64,000 bases of DNA from assembly GCA_036244855.1 (NCBI GenBank), contig BQKZ01000405.1, forward strand, positions 75,257 through 139,256, in the 5' to 3' direction. Every line of letters begins with the position of its first letter. Within the stretch, counting starts at the first letter, position 1. Shown here in pieces: positions 13,544-27,100 of the stretch. The notes beneath the pieces were generated by a model. That model made no database searches. It saw only the letters and a list, made by a program, of their open reading frames with translations, and was not told the DNA's origin. Source of the DNA: Temnopleurus reevesii. Taxonomy: Eukaryota; Echinodermata; Echinoidea; Temnopleuroida; Temnopleuridae. A program made the position numbers and the translations under genes.

Positions 13544-14433
13544 GTAAGAAGAGAAACACTGATTCATTAAATATAGCTTTACATGCTTTAAAAAAATTCA
13601 TTGTGTCACAATTCAATAACCCTTTACGTCATGTATTGAAATGAATCGAACATTACAATTGAATTATAACACAAACCATTTCCAGTGTACAGCATCACAA
13701 GGAAGCATTAAAGAACCACTTGTAATTTGTGAAATTGTAATTTTGCTTCACGGAAATAGATCTATATAAGTGGATTTCAAAATCACAGTTTTATTTTCAA
13801 AAGCATCCAGAAGAATATATTAATTATGTAAGCGCCATGGTGTAGCATACGTAGTCCGAGTCCCACCTATGGTAGTTTCCGTGAGAAAGAAATTCACCCA
13901 CATTGTGCTGAACTCAAACCAGGGCGGTGTTTCACCAAAATAAGAAAAACTTTACTAACGACTTTACGTTCGACTGGTACCTCTTCTTGTGCATAATGAT
14001 TCATAATAGTGCGCGCATTCAGAGCAAGAATTGATCAAGAATTGATACCAGTCGAACGTAAAGTTGTGCGTAACTTTAAGAACGATTTGGTGAAACACCT
14101 CCCAGGTGGCAGGAATATTATTCCTTGATATGGTGCCGGGCCGGGATGGTGGCGGCTTAAGCCAGGGTAATGATAATGCGAAAGGGCCTATGCAGAGTGG
14201 AAACGTGCGCTCTATAAATGGTTAGGCTCAAGAAAATTAAATATGTCCTGCTCAGGCTCAAAAAGGCAGAAGCATTTGCTCAGAATGATTCCCGAAGCTT
14301 AGCAATTACCGCCCCACGAGACATCCTCGACCCCTTGTAGAATTTCACAGGAAAATGCACCAAAAACTACCTGACTACCCCCTGACTACTGGGATATTAA
14401 AAAAAGAGATAAAACGCTGACCCCCCCCCCCCC

Positions 14434-14468
<35 letters not shown>

Positions 14469-15072
14469 TGGAAAAGAGAAAGGGAATCAGGTCAGATCCT
14501 ATAAGTGAGGTTGTGTTGATGGATTCCACCAGATATCGCAAAAAGGGGATAGATCAATGACATCTTTTGTATATCGATCACTATTCTTCTTCTTTAATTG
14601 GCAGTTAAAAGGTAATAGAGTGGACTTGACTTGAAGTTCCTCTGAATAATCGTGATCGATGATTAAAACGTACAATACAAATAAGTACAAGATGATGTTT
14701 ATGGCAATCATGATAAAATGATAATAATAGCAATAACAATAATGATAACAATAATAATAATGATGATGATGATAATAATAATGATATTATTGAGAATAAT
14801 GCTTCATGGTAGAACGAGTTATCTTTCTTGGAAATGTGCGTGGTCCTGAAAAGGACCTACCCACTCTCGACGTTTCGATGAGCATGTTCTCATCGTTTTC
14901 AAGAGAATGAGAACATGCTCATCGAAACGTCGAGAGTGGGTAGGTCCTTTTCAGGACCACTCACATTTCCAAGAAAGGTAACTCGTTGTACCGTGAAGCA
15001 TTATTCTTATCATTCTTCCACGAGTGAAACCTTCAAACAATAATGATATTATTATTAGTAATAACAATAATA

Positions 15073-15103
<31 letters not shown>

Positions 15104-18100
15104 TAGTCGTAATAATAATGATGATAATGATAGTGATAATAATAATATAATAATAGGAATAATGATAATGATGATAATACTGATAATGATAACAATTGAT
15201 TTGTTGTCATATTCCCACGTCAAAAGTCTTTAATCAATATCACCTGGATATTGTTTTATTCTAAAATCAAATATACACGTTTACTGGCTTGGAAAATAGA
15301 AGTGCAATTTCATTGAACGGACAAATATTTAAAGTAGGACTGTGCACAGCTGCTGGCTTTCAAGTGGTTAGAATGAAAAGTAGAATTTGAGCAGACGGGA
15401 TGAAAAGCGGTCAGGATCATGATGATGCCAGACCGAACTGGATGAGAGAAACATGATGAAAAGCCACATAAATTAGACAGACGAGCATAATGTTGATATT
15501 AATCCTTAAGTAGGTATTCTATATTAATGTTTGCGGCCGTTAAGGATTTGAGAAAATCTCTAGCTAGCATTATCTTACTATCTGATACATGAAACAATGT
15601 CCTAATGAGATGATATGGGGCAAAGAAGTACAGTATTACAATAACCATTTCCCATTAGAATAAGGATTGAATTTATTTATTTGAACGTCATCGACATATA
15701 CAGCCAACAATTTGTTCTGATTGCATTTGTTTCATATATATTTTGTTATGTCAAACAAATTTACAAAATAAAGAAAATATGAATGATTTGATTACAATAA
15801 TGAAACAATTAAATGTTAGATAAAATGAATATTTGACAACAAAATACATAATCATTTTCTAAGCAAGGATTGTATTTATTTAGTTTTGCGAAGGCTACAC
15901 TGTTTGGATATCATCAGGGGCGGAGCCATAAGAGGGGGGGGGGGGCGACATAGCACATGTGTCGATTTTTTCCGGAAAAAGTTAAAATCAAATATTCTTA
16001 AATGCGATTTCCTGGANGAAAAAAAAATGAAAATTAAATATTCTCAAATGCGATTTTCTGGCATCCAAGACCAAAAAAAAAAATATATATATATATAAAT
16101 TGAGTGATATACCGCCTAATTTCCTCTCCCTTTTCCCTCTTTTCTTTCATTATTGCCAAAAATAGGGGGGGGGGGCGTATGCTGGGACACCCCTGGATCA
16201 GCTACTGGTCGACATAATTGTTATAATTAAAGTCTTTCAAACGGATCCAACGGATGATTTTATCATATTTATCATATTATTTCATATTTGATATGGTAGG
16301 GATATAAATTTCAAACATCTGATTTTTTTTTCCACAAATAGTTGTGTGGACAGCTCAAAAGGGAACTTTACCCACACATTGATGTGCGCTCAGTGGATGA
16401 AAAAAAATACAAAGGCCAATCTGTGAAACTTTGAACAAAATCCTATACTTTCCATTCAAAAGTTATGAATTTCAAAGTCTTGATTTACCCTCATGGGCTC
16501 CTCAAATTGGCAACGTACAGGCACAAAATGGCTGCCAACATGGAGAACTCTCCATTCACCTTGTAAACAGAATTTCCCGTTTTCTTCTTTTTCTAGAAAA
16601 GTAGACAAAAGTGTACTTTTCCCTTCAAGTATGATATGGACATTTTGATTCTGCATGCATTTCAGAATAAAATTTGTTGATTTGTTGTCTACTTTTCTAG
16701 AAATATAGAAGAAATTGTGAGATTCTGTGTACAAAGTGAATGGAGAGTTCTCCATGTTGGCAGCCATTTTGTATCTGTACGTTGCCAATTTAAGGAGCCC
16801 ATGAAGGGTTTAAATTAAAACGTTGAAAATTCATAACTTTTGAATGGATTGATGGATTTTGCTCAAATTTTCACAGTTTGATCATTGTATTTATCTTCAT
16901 CCACTGACAGTGCATCAATGTCTGTGAAGTTCCCCTTTAAGAATGTATAAAAAGATATGCTCAATTTGCATTTTTGGAAAACAAACAATATGTAGTATTA
17001 AACAAAATGAAAATTATTGATACAACTTTGTAGTTTTTAGATAATCTTATTAGCAGTATATGAAAAGCAAGCACGAGAACAGCTTTATGTTCAGTTTTGG
17101 ATGATATTCTCAAGACTTGTTTTGACTCAATCCTAAAATGAGAAATGTTGTTTATTGATTATATCTTCCAGTTATCTACTAGCGTATTCTGGTAGGCGAA
17201 GGGACCACGCCCGTTCATTATTTAAACAGTGAATCGATTAAATCGAATCACTACACATCCGCAATCAATCTTCCATAGATTTGTCAACTCAGCTGTTTTA
17301 TCAAGTAAACAATCAGGCAATCATATTGCATATCGACATTCNATTCAGTTTTTTTCTAATTCAACTGCATCAGGTCTTGTTTGTAACTAGTTTCAAATCA
17401 AATTCCAGATATATATATATATATATATATCAATATAGTATGGCTCTGCAAAATGGCTGACAGTGCTCAACCACGGAGGGAGCAAAGTATATATATATAT
17501 ATATATACACACAAAGTGAGTGATATACCGCCTAATTCCCTCTCGTTTTTGCCCTTTTCTTTCATTTTTTTTTTTGCCGAAAATAGGGGGGGGGGGGCGT
17601 GCGCCGGGACGCTTCCCCAGATCCGCTACTGATCATGTACTGTCGACATAATTGTTACTATTAAAGTCTATCCAACGGATCCAACGGATCCAACGGATGA
17701 TTTTATTATATTTTTCATAGTATTTCATATTTGATATGGTAGGTATATCAATTTCAAGCATCTTTGATTTTTTTTCACAAATAGTTGTGTGGACAGCGTA
17801 AAGCCATTGTTTAACATTGTTTTCATTTAACAAATTCTCAACTGCCAGATGATAGAGTTTATCTGAAAGATTGATGGTGCATATAAACTAACTGGGAAAA
17901 CAGCAAACTTTAAAATCAACGTTTAGTGCTTTAAACAAACGAAAATGTAAAACGTCGCCTCCATAGGCTTTGTACTGGAATTAATAATGATAATAATAAT
18001 AGATGCAATTTATATAGCGCACTTATCCACTCTGCGGAGTGCTCAAGGCACTTTGCATTATTATTATCCTGGCTTTAGCCCGGCGTACACCAGCGCACAT

Positions 18101-21100
18101 GGCATTTCAAAGAATAACTATTCCTACCAGGTACCCATTCACGTCACCCGGGTTGAGTGCAGCACAACGTGGATGAGTTTCTTGCTGAAGGAAATTAATA
18201 CCATGGGTAGGATTCGAATCTACGACCCTCGCGTTGAAAGGCGAGGGTCGGAACCACTAGACCACGACGCATCCACACACCACAACGCCTCGTACGCTTT
18301 AATTCAATGTTCATAGATATCTTGATAGTGCATGTATAACTTTCGTTACTTTTGCATCCGCTGTTGATTTTTCATCTATCTGAATATATTTAGATAGGGC
18401 AGATAGCTTGGTTTGAGAATTTTTTAAATTTTGCAATGTTAAACAATGTCTTTAAGAGTGTAAAAAAAGAAACGCTCAATTTGCATTTTTGGAAAACAAA
18501 CAATTTGTAGTATTGATTAGAAAATTATTTGATACAAATTTTAGCTTTTAAATAATCTTATTAGCGGACAGGGTATATGAAAGCAAGCCCTATAACAGCT
18601 TTATTTTCAGTTTTGGATAATATTCTCAAGACTTGTTTTGACTAAAAAATCCTAGAATTAAAAATGCTGTTTATTGATTATATTATATTATTATTCTGGT
18701 AGGCGAAGGGACCACGCCCCTTCATTATTTAAACAGTAAATCGATTAAATCGAATCACTACACATCCGCAATCAATCTTCCATAGATTTGTCAACTCAGC
18801 TGTTTTATCAAGTAAACAATCAGGCAATCATATTGCATATCGACATTCATTCACTCAAATCATTTTATTTTTCAATTCTTTTTATAATTCAAATACAGTC
18901 ATAAATAATAATGGAAATAACTAATATGACAAAAGAAATGAAAAGATAGAGGCTATCAAAGAAGCGAGGCTTATTAAGAAGGCTGGCCCCTAATAATTAC
19001 ATTAATAATTTATACATGATAAAGCATAATATAAACGTATACAGATTATTACATTAATAAATAATTTTAATAATAATAATCTCTAATTTTCTCGGAGACA
19101 GTATATTGGTGATAATTTGATTTGAATCTGTCAAGTATATAATATACATGTACACACACAGAACTAGAACTCATGGATCTGAGTAAAGTCGCAAAAAGTG
19201 ACACTATATTGACACACTGGTGAGTATATCTATGAAAATACTCAACTGTGTGTCATTATAGTGTCACATTACTCAAAGATGTGAGTTCCGGTTTTTTGTG
19301 TGTAGTTTGAAATTCCCTCGTCAGATATAGGCTAGATATATTTTTTCAAATTATGTGGACTGTTTAATGTTTCCCGCAACTTTTAAGACCGTTTTCATGG
19401 AAATCGGACATATTGCTACGACGTTACGTAACATTTTATACACGCATGTCAGCCTCAAAACTACCCCAAAACGTGATTTTGTCTACAAAGTCAATGCAAA
19501 TTGTGGTTTTTTTTTCAAGTGAATCACATAAAATTCATATTTTTGTTTCCAGTGGCTGAAATAAATTCTTTTTAGCATAATTATGCTTGAAAAATATTTG
19601 CAACAAGTTTTGCTAAAAAAAACAATAGAAAACAAAAGGTCGAAAAATAGACAAATACTTAAGAAATTGAAAAAAAAACAATAAAAACATAAGAAATGAA
19701 ATTTGTCAGTGCAATTTTTTATGTGGTATTGTTAGATATCATACCAGGGGCCTGTAACATAAAAGATGCAATTAAACTTGCAATAAATATTTATCGTAAG
19801 TATGTGGCAAAACGTGTACCAAAGAGATGCAATTAATTGCAAGATTAATTGTATCTCTTTTATGTTACTGGCCCCAGGAATACCTATACAAAAAATAGCA
19901 TATCACCAGCATTTTGTGATTTCAAGCACAAAATGCATATTTATGCATAAATTAACATATTTAAGGGGGGCCTGANATTCAGTTTTTTTCTAATTCAACT
20001 GCATCAGGTCTTGTTTGTAACTAGTTTCAAATCAAATTCCAGATATATATATATATATATATATCAATATAGTATGGCTCTGCAAAATGGCTGACAGTGC
20101 TCAACCACGGAGGGAGCAAAGTATATATATATATATATATACACACAAAGTGAGTGATATACCGCCTAATTCCCTCTCGTTTTTGCCCTTTTCTTTCATT
20201 TTTTTTTTTGCCGAAAATAGGGGGGGGGGGGCGTGCGCCGGGACGCTTCCCCAGATCCGCTACTGATCATGTACTGTCGACATAATTGTTACTATTAAAG
20301 TCTATCCAACGGATCCAACGGATCCAACGGATGATTTTATTATATTTTTCATAGTATTTCATATTTGATATGGTAGGTATATCAATTTCAAGCATCTTTG
20401 ATTTTTTTTCACAAATAGTTGTGTGGACAGCGTAAAGCCATTGTTTAACATTGTTTTCATTTAACAAATTCTCAACTGCCAGATGATAGAGTTTATCTGA
20501 AAGATTGATGGTGCATATAAACTAACTGGGAAAACAGCAAACTTTAAAATCAACGTTTAGTGCTTTAAACAAACGAAAATGTAAAACGTCGCCTCCATAG
20601 GCTTTGTACTGGAATTAATAATGATAATAATAATAGATGCAATTTATATAGCGCACTTATCCACTCTGCGGAGTGCTCAAGGCACTTTGCATTATTATTA
20701 TCCTGGCTTTAGCCCGGCGTACACCAGCGCACATGGCATTTCAAAGAATAACTATTCCTACCAGGTACCCATTCACGTCACCCGGGTTGAGTGCAGCACA
20801 ACGTGGATGAGTTTCTTGCTGAAGGAAATTAATACCATGGGTAGGATTCGAATCTACGACCCTCGCGTTGAAAGGCGAGGGTCGGAACCACTAGACCACG
20901 ACGCATCCACACACCACAACGCCTCGTACGCTTTAATTCAATGTTCATAGATATCTTGATAGTGCATGTATAACTTTCGTTACTTTTGCATCCGCTGTTG
21001 ATTTTTCATCTATCTGAATATATTTAGATAGGGCAGATAGCTTGGTTTGAGAATTTTTTAAATTTTGCAATGTTAAACAATGTCTTTAAGAGTGTAAAAA

Positions 21101-24100
21101 AAGAAACGCTCAATTTGCATTTTTGGAAAACAAACAATTTGTAGTATTGATTAGAAAATTATTTGATACAAATTTTAGCTTTTAAATAATCTTATTAGCG
21201 GACAGGGTATATGAAAGCAAGCCCTATAACAGCTTTATTTTCAGTTTTGGATAATATTCTCAAGACTTGTTTTGACTAAAAAATCCTAGAATTAAAAATG
21301 CTGTTTATTGATTATATTATATTATTATTCTGGTAGGCGAAGGGACCACGCCCCTTCATTATTTAAACAGTAAATCGATTAAATCGAATCACTACACATC
21401 CTCAATCAATCTTCCATAGATTTGTCAACTCAGCTGCTTTATCAAGTAAACAATCAGGCAATCATATTGCATATCGACATTAAACCATTCAAATCATTTT
21501 ATTTTTCAATTCTTTTTATAATTCAAATAATACAGTCATAAATAATAATATGACAAAAGAAATGAAAAAATAGAGGCCAGCAAAGAAGTGAGGCTTGTTA
21601 AGAAGGCTGGCCCCTAATAATTACATTTATACATGATAAAGCATACACATAAACATATACAGATTATTACATTATAATTGCATATATAAACATATATTAC
21701 AAACCATTAGTGAGCTAAATGAGTTACAAACCGGTGATTATATCATCTAATTGAAATAAATGAAATAGGATTATTGTCATAGATCTATAAAAATGGGAAA
21801 TTTCACATGGGAAAATCAGGAAGTACTTTTTTGAAAGTATCTCTAATTTTCTCGGAGACAGCATATTGGTGATGATTTGGTTTGAATTTGTCAAGTATAT
21901 GATATAGCTTGAAATTCCCTCTTCAGATATAGGCTAGATGTTTTGGGTTTTTTTTCAAATTCTATGGACTGTTTAATGACCGAAACGAGCAAAGTCTCTG
22001 AAGTAATTCCTTGCCGACATTCTTCATACCTTGGAGCCATATTGTTTCTTCCTTCACATTTGATATCACTTACTTTATACTACATTTAAGAGTTTGACCG
22101 GTCTCTGCGAACCCGTCACTTAGCTATATAACAGAAGAAAATGTAGCTAAAATCGCTTGTAATTCCGTTACCGTCCATTTGGAATGGCCCAAACGCACAG
22201 CATCCCATCTTGTAGGTTCACGTACATAATGGTATTCGTATGATCATGATGATGAAAAGAATGACCATACCAAATGAAAAGTTTTAGCACCCGTATTTCC
22301 ACATTGCAATCACATTGCAATCAACGCTATTCAAATGTTTTCAAGGGATACAAGCATTGTGGATACGAGCATTGTGTATACACTGTAATAAATAAAAAAC
22401 AATTCAATTCAATTCAATTCAATTCAATAAATGAATTATACAATTATGAACAAATTCGATGTCACCAGAGTCTCTTCGAAATTATGCTTTAAAAATAAGG
22501 GCCGCATAACTTTCGTTGTTACCATGGTGACAAACTATATGCATTCACCATTTTCATGGTTATTGTGTAAGTGTATTTTGAAGTGGTAGCTTCAAAAATA
22601 AACCTAAACATGATGTAGTATTTTTAAATCTGTTCATTTCAAAGCATGTTGTTATCAACAAATTAGGTTATTACATTATATTTTTACTGCTTCAAATTGC
22701 CGTGAAACTCGGTATTTCTTTTTACGGATAAAAATCTTTTGACATAATTTCATCCTACAGCAATCTGCAATATTTTCAAACAGCGTAGGATATGGGATCA
22801 AAGGAGACTTCCGATTTATGAAAACGGTACAAGCTGAGTGTTTATTTGCTCTCAATAGCTCACACCTTAACCCATGGAGACCCCGTTCAGACATAAGGCG
22901 TTAAATCACGTTAACAGACACCAGATTAACAGAAACTAGTTTAACGGTAGATTTGAACGGGACAGGAAGTCACGAAACCGAACTTCCAAACTGTTTTTGA
23001 AGTTCACTTCATATGGTAGATTTTCGAAGCCAGGACCTATAGTTCAGAAAGTAGTTTGCACGCTCAAGACTGGTATTATAGCGGCCATAAGTTTTAAATT
23101 TCACCCCAATATGTCAATCATCTGGCCGTTTCCGCCCGCGATATGCAGAGGCAATACGGGAACAAAAACTGTATACACCAATATACACGCGGGAAGATCA
23201 CACGGGAAGTATTTAAACCCAGGTTTTCGTCCAATTTGCGTGAAATAGATTTGAAGCAGACTTGATATCCAGGTCTCGCTGGTTTGTAGGCTAATCTGAA
23301 AGGCGATACAAGTGGCGTTCCGAGCTAGTTTAGTGGAAGTCATTTTGAAAACTTGGTTTGAACACCCATTCCCATCAACTTGAATTAGGTTAGGACAAGC
23401 ATTAAAATAGTAATCTGCTGGCGCTTCTATTAGAAATAAAGCGGAAAATTAGAAAAGCATAGCTTGACATTTCAACGAAATAGAACGAGTCATTAAACGC
23501 TTTTAAAATTGTAACAATTAATGCCGATGACATTTCAAATTTTCTGGATGGATATAATACATGCATAGTGATTGGCAATAAAATGTTTGCTCCATCATCC
23601 GTAATTGAAACATTTCTTTGTCATATGTCTACCCAGACTGTGTCTACCTTAAACATGTTAAATAAGAACCACGAAGGAAATCACGAATACAACATATTTT
23701 ACAAGTACGAAAAGGTGATTATGTGTATAATATGTTGAAAGAACTGTTTTATACCAAATTCGATCATGTAAAACAAAAAACCTGATTATTATGCTGAGTA
23801 ATGTTGAACATGAATACAATTTTGTGTGCATATAACCATTTCGAAGGCTTCAGTGGAAGTTGTTTGGTTCGTCCAATTTTTTTTTTCATTCTTGCTCAAA
23901 ATGTTGTCCCTTTTTTGACGTCACAATACCAATCACCTTTCGCACTCCGTTCGCATTATATCATGTTCGTCAAACCCGCACGTTCCAGTCTTGATGATGT
24001 CTTCGTGATTCTCTTTTAATAAAGACCCATATTTCCTGCTCTAAATGGAATGTTAATATTCAATAATGAACGGCACATACCCCCAAAATTCCATTTCATT

Positions 24101-27100
24101 AACAATTTCATAGATCATTGTCTGAAACGCACCTAAAAAGGCAACCCTCATCCCCGTTTCTAATGCCCCGAGGATAATGTTTTTTAAAATGATATTTTCG
24201 TTAAAAGCGATGGCTGTATAACTGTTGTCGAGAATCGATATAAGATATAATATATTTAATAGGGATCATGTTCATTGTTCTAAATATTTGGCCAAAACAG
24301 AAGCCATCTGAAGTTTTTAAGTTCATTGGTTCAGTAAATTTCAAAATACAAAGCGATTGTGACAGCTGATGAATTTCCACAAGGAACCATAAACCTCTGC
24401 AGGGAACTTCGGCGAATACAGCGCGGTCGTTCAGAAAGCCCAAAACCACGTGCTTTCTGTGCCCTGATATGATCCATTTTACTCTCGTTTTATTTAATAT
24501 TAAGTGTTTATTTTATTATATCATTATTTCAGACATTTTTGGTTTCATAGATAACAAGGTAATGTAATAGGAAAAAGAACAACAATTATAGCCATCAGAT
24601 GCGGCAGCATATAGCATTTATATTCCTTGATTGCATTTACCCAAATAATCACATTTAATATACTATGAAAGTGAATTTCATATTGATTTCTTGAAACATG
24701 TTATTCTTCGGATAATACCAAATTTTCAAGATCTTAAACATTTTAATGGAAAAAGGATGATTACAGCAAAATATAGAAATTCTATTAATTTCAAGACACG
24801 TTGTCCCTTAAAAACATATTATTTGCGATTTCATTACATTTGCATATAATGTAATCATTATCATTTTTATAAGGATTCCATTCTTGTACCGTTTTGAGGG
24901 AACCAACCATTTTGGTATAAATTTGAGGTTCTTCATGTAACCATAGAGCTTATAGAATCACTTTGATGAAATATACCGGAAAGGTATAATTTGCAAATAG
25001 AGAGTAGGCCTCATGCAGTATTCAAAATTGACCGCATGATGAAATTAATAAACATGGAACAGTTTTGTATTTGACGTTTTGTTTCTTTTTGCAAAACTTC
25101 ATTTTGACATTTAAGGTCAAATTAGTTATGTTAATTCAGTTCCCGCTACCAGCCTAAAAGGTTTGCAATTATCATTAACATGCTCAAAAATATCTTGTCA
25201 TGCAATAGTTCGGTCATGTAGAAATGGTCAGCAAACACAGATACTGCGCGGTCTGCATGCACGCGCAGGCCTATATTAATCGAGATGGTTTATGTGTTGT
25301 CAAGGGTAAATATAAAGAAGGTGGGATGAGAGTGTGTTTTATCATGTGTACCACAAGTATACATTCTACTCTTTGAAAGGAGGGGGTAACCGTATGTGTA
25401 CATATTTAGAATCCTTCAAAAGCAAGTGGGGGTATCGAAATAGAGAACCAGCGCCAATACTAGATGAATTCGATTTGTTCTCTTCCATAGAAACAAAACA
25501 AAATGTGATATGAACAGAATTTTTCTTTTTTAGCAGAGGTTTCTGCATTTATTCAACAAAAAAGTACAAATTCACAAAATTATAACATATAGAAACAAAC
25601 AAGTAGATATATTTTTTCTTAGAATAATAAACACAAATATTATAAATGCAGGGGCCAACTATCGTAAGCTAATAATAGCTTGAAATGATCCATAGAAAAT
25701 GATTGAAATCTTAGAAATAATCTACAATGATGTTGACTGTATATGTCGATGAATTTCCAAATTTCCAAACATGTAGAATATGATACATGGGAAATCTAGG
25801 ATTGTTGATTTAAAAATGTGACTGCTAAATCCAATTCGCTGCTGAACCGTTGGTCGCTTCATTTTATCCCCAACCCTGGTACTCAGATATATCGAACACA
25901 CACTTGGTGGTGGTATAATGGTTCCTAAGCAATATCACGAATTCTGCTTCAAAATACATCTTAATTTATTAGCTTGGTGAGGGTCAACTCTTTGAATTTT
26001 AAGGGATAACTACTTGACAAACATCACGAGCATCAATTGTTCACCATTGCTCATATGTTTGTATGCATTCTTCAATTTGAGTCATCCCAAATAATGTGAA
26101 AAAATATCATTTTAGTTGCAATTTGGTCATGATATTTATGAATGTTGTTTGGTGAGTCGGTTTGCTCACTGGACATTGGTTTTATTTATATTTCATTAAT
26201 CATGACCAATCATGGCTTCAATGTAAATTGCTCCTTGGTGTGGAAATACATAGTTCTCATCGTGGAATAATGAACGGCTTTCGTTTTTATCAAGAATTCC
26301 CTAAGAGCTCTACAAATGCAGCATCATAACACTGGCTTTAGTAGTGCAGCTATTTAAAGCGCATAAGCCTTTTCAAGGAATAAATTCTTACCAGAACCAA
26401 GCACGCAACGATTGGATGTATGGAAACGAGAGAAGACGTCATCAGCTCATTAACATTTGTCACCCCGCTGTAGAGAAGTAATTATAATGGGTTGGTCGTG
26501 GGTCGTGGGTCGTGGGTAGTTGGTCACCTGGGTTGAGTGCAGCACAATGTGGATGAATTTCTTGCTGAATGAAATTAACACAATGGGACTCTCTGGTTGA
26601 AAGGCGAGAGTCACTGAACCACTACACTAAAAGAGACTCCATTATTCAATTCCTTAAAACAAAATCCACTACTATAAGAGCACGCTTCACTGAGCACATA
26701 CAAAAAAATGTGTGTTTTGTTCAGAATCTAAATTTTATCAACTTGTTTTTATTCTTTATTCGGTCATGACTATGTATAATGATAGTCAACCATAACATGC
26801 GCGTGCATCATAAATTTATCTCACATGATTAAGCCCGAATTAACTTGTTATTCTATTCCTCCAAAATGTCATTTTCCATAGTCAGTAGAGCGTGAAAAAA
26901 TAGGTTTGATTCATGATTTGTGTTTAACCCCCCCCCCCCCTATAAAAACANAATATTTGGCCAAAACAGAAGCCATCTGAAGTTTTTAAGTTCATTGGTT
27001 CAGTAAATTTCAAAATACAAAGCGATTGTGACAGCTGATGAATTTCCACAAGGAACCATAAACCTCTGCAGGGAACTTCGGCGAATACAGCGCGGTCGTT

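Larger units (their letters stand above)
14793..15008. repeat. 216-bp inverted repeat with histone-type 3'-end signals in both arms
   Basis: Arms of about 101 bp surround a 13-nt spacer at 14894-14906. The inner 52 bp of each arm (14842-14893 and 14907-14958) are perfect complements, and the outer parts are nearly so. Read outward, each arm contains GGTCCTTTTCAGGACC, 11 intervening bases, then CAAGAAAG(A). These match the histone mRNA stem-loop consensus and the sea urchin U7-pairing downstream element in sequence and order. No histone coding sequence is adjacent. The unit may be a mobile element that carries these signals. Confidence 0.9.
14726..15200. repeat. (AAT/GAT)n trinucleotide tracts flanking a palindrome
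   Basis: Imperfect ATAATAATGATGAT runs lie at about 14726-14790 and again at 15040-15200, on either side of the inverted repeat at 14793-15008. The open frames across them (poly-Asn, poly-Ile/Leu) are repeat artefacts. Confidence 0.85.
17343..19363. repeat. Triplicated intronic segment, copy 2
   Basis: The first 1.5 kb (17343-18846) is almost identical to 19977-21480, with an offset of 2634 bp and only rare substitutions. Beyond that the two remain homologous but with more substitutions and indels, up to about 19363 and 21977. An N lies at 17342. It contains AT microsatellites, a poly-G tract and a SINE. Confidence 0.9.

Noticed and set aside
17987..18316. 109-aa frame, repeated exactly at 20621-20950
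   Set aside because: It is a frame through the SINE on its antisense strand. The repetition is due to the duplicated segment.
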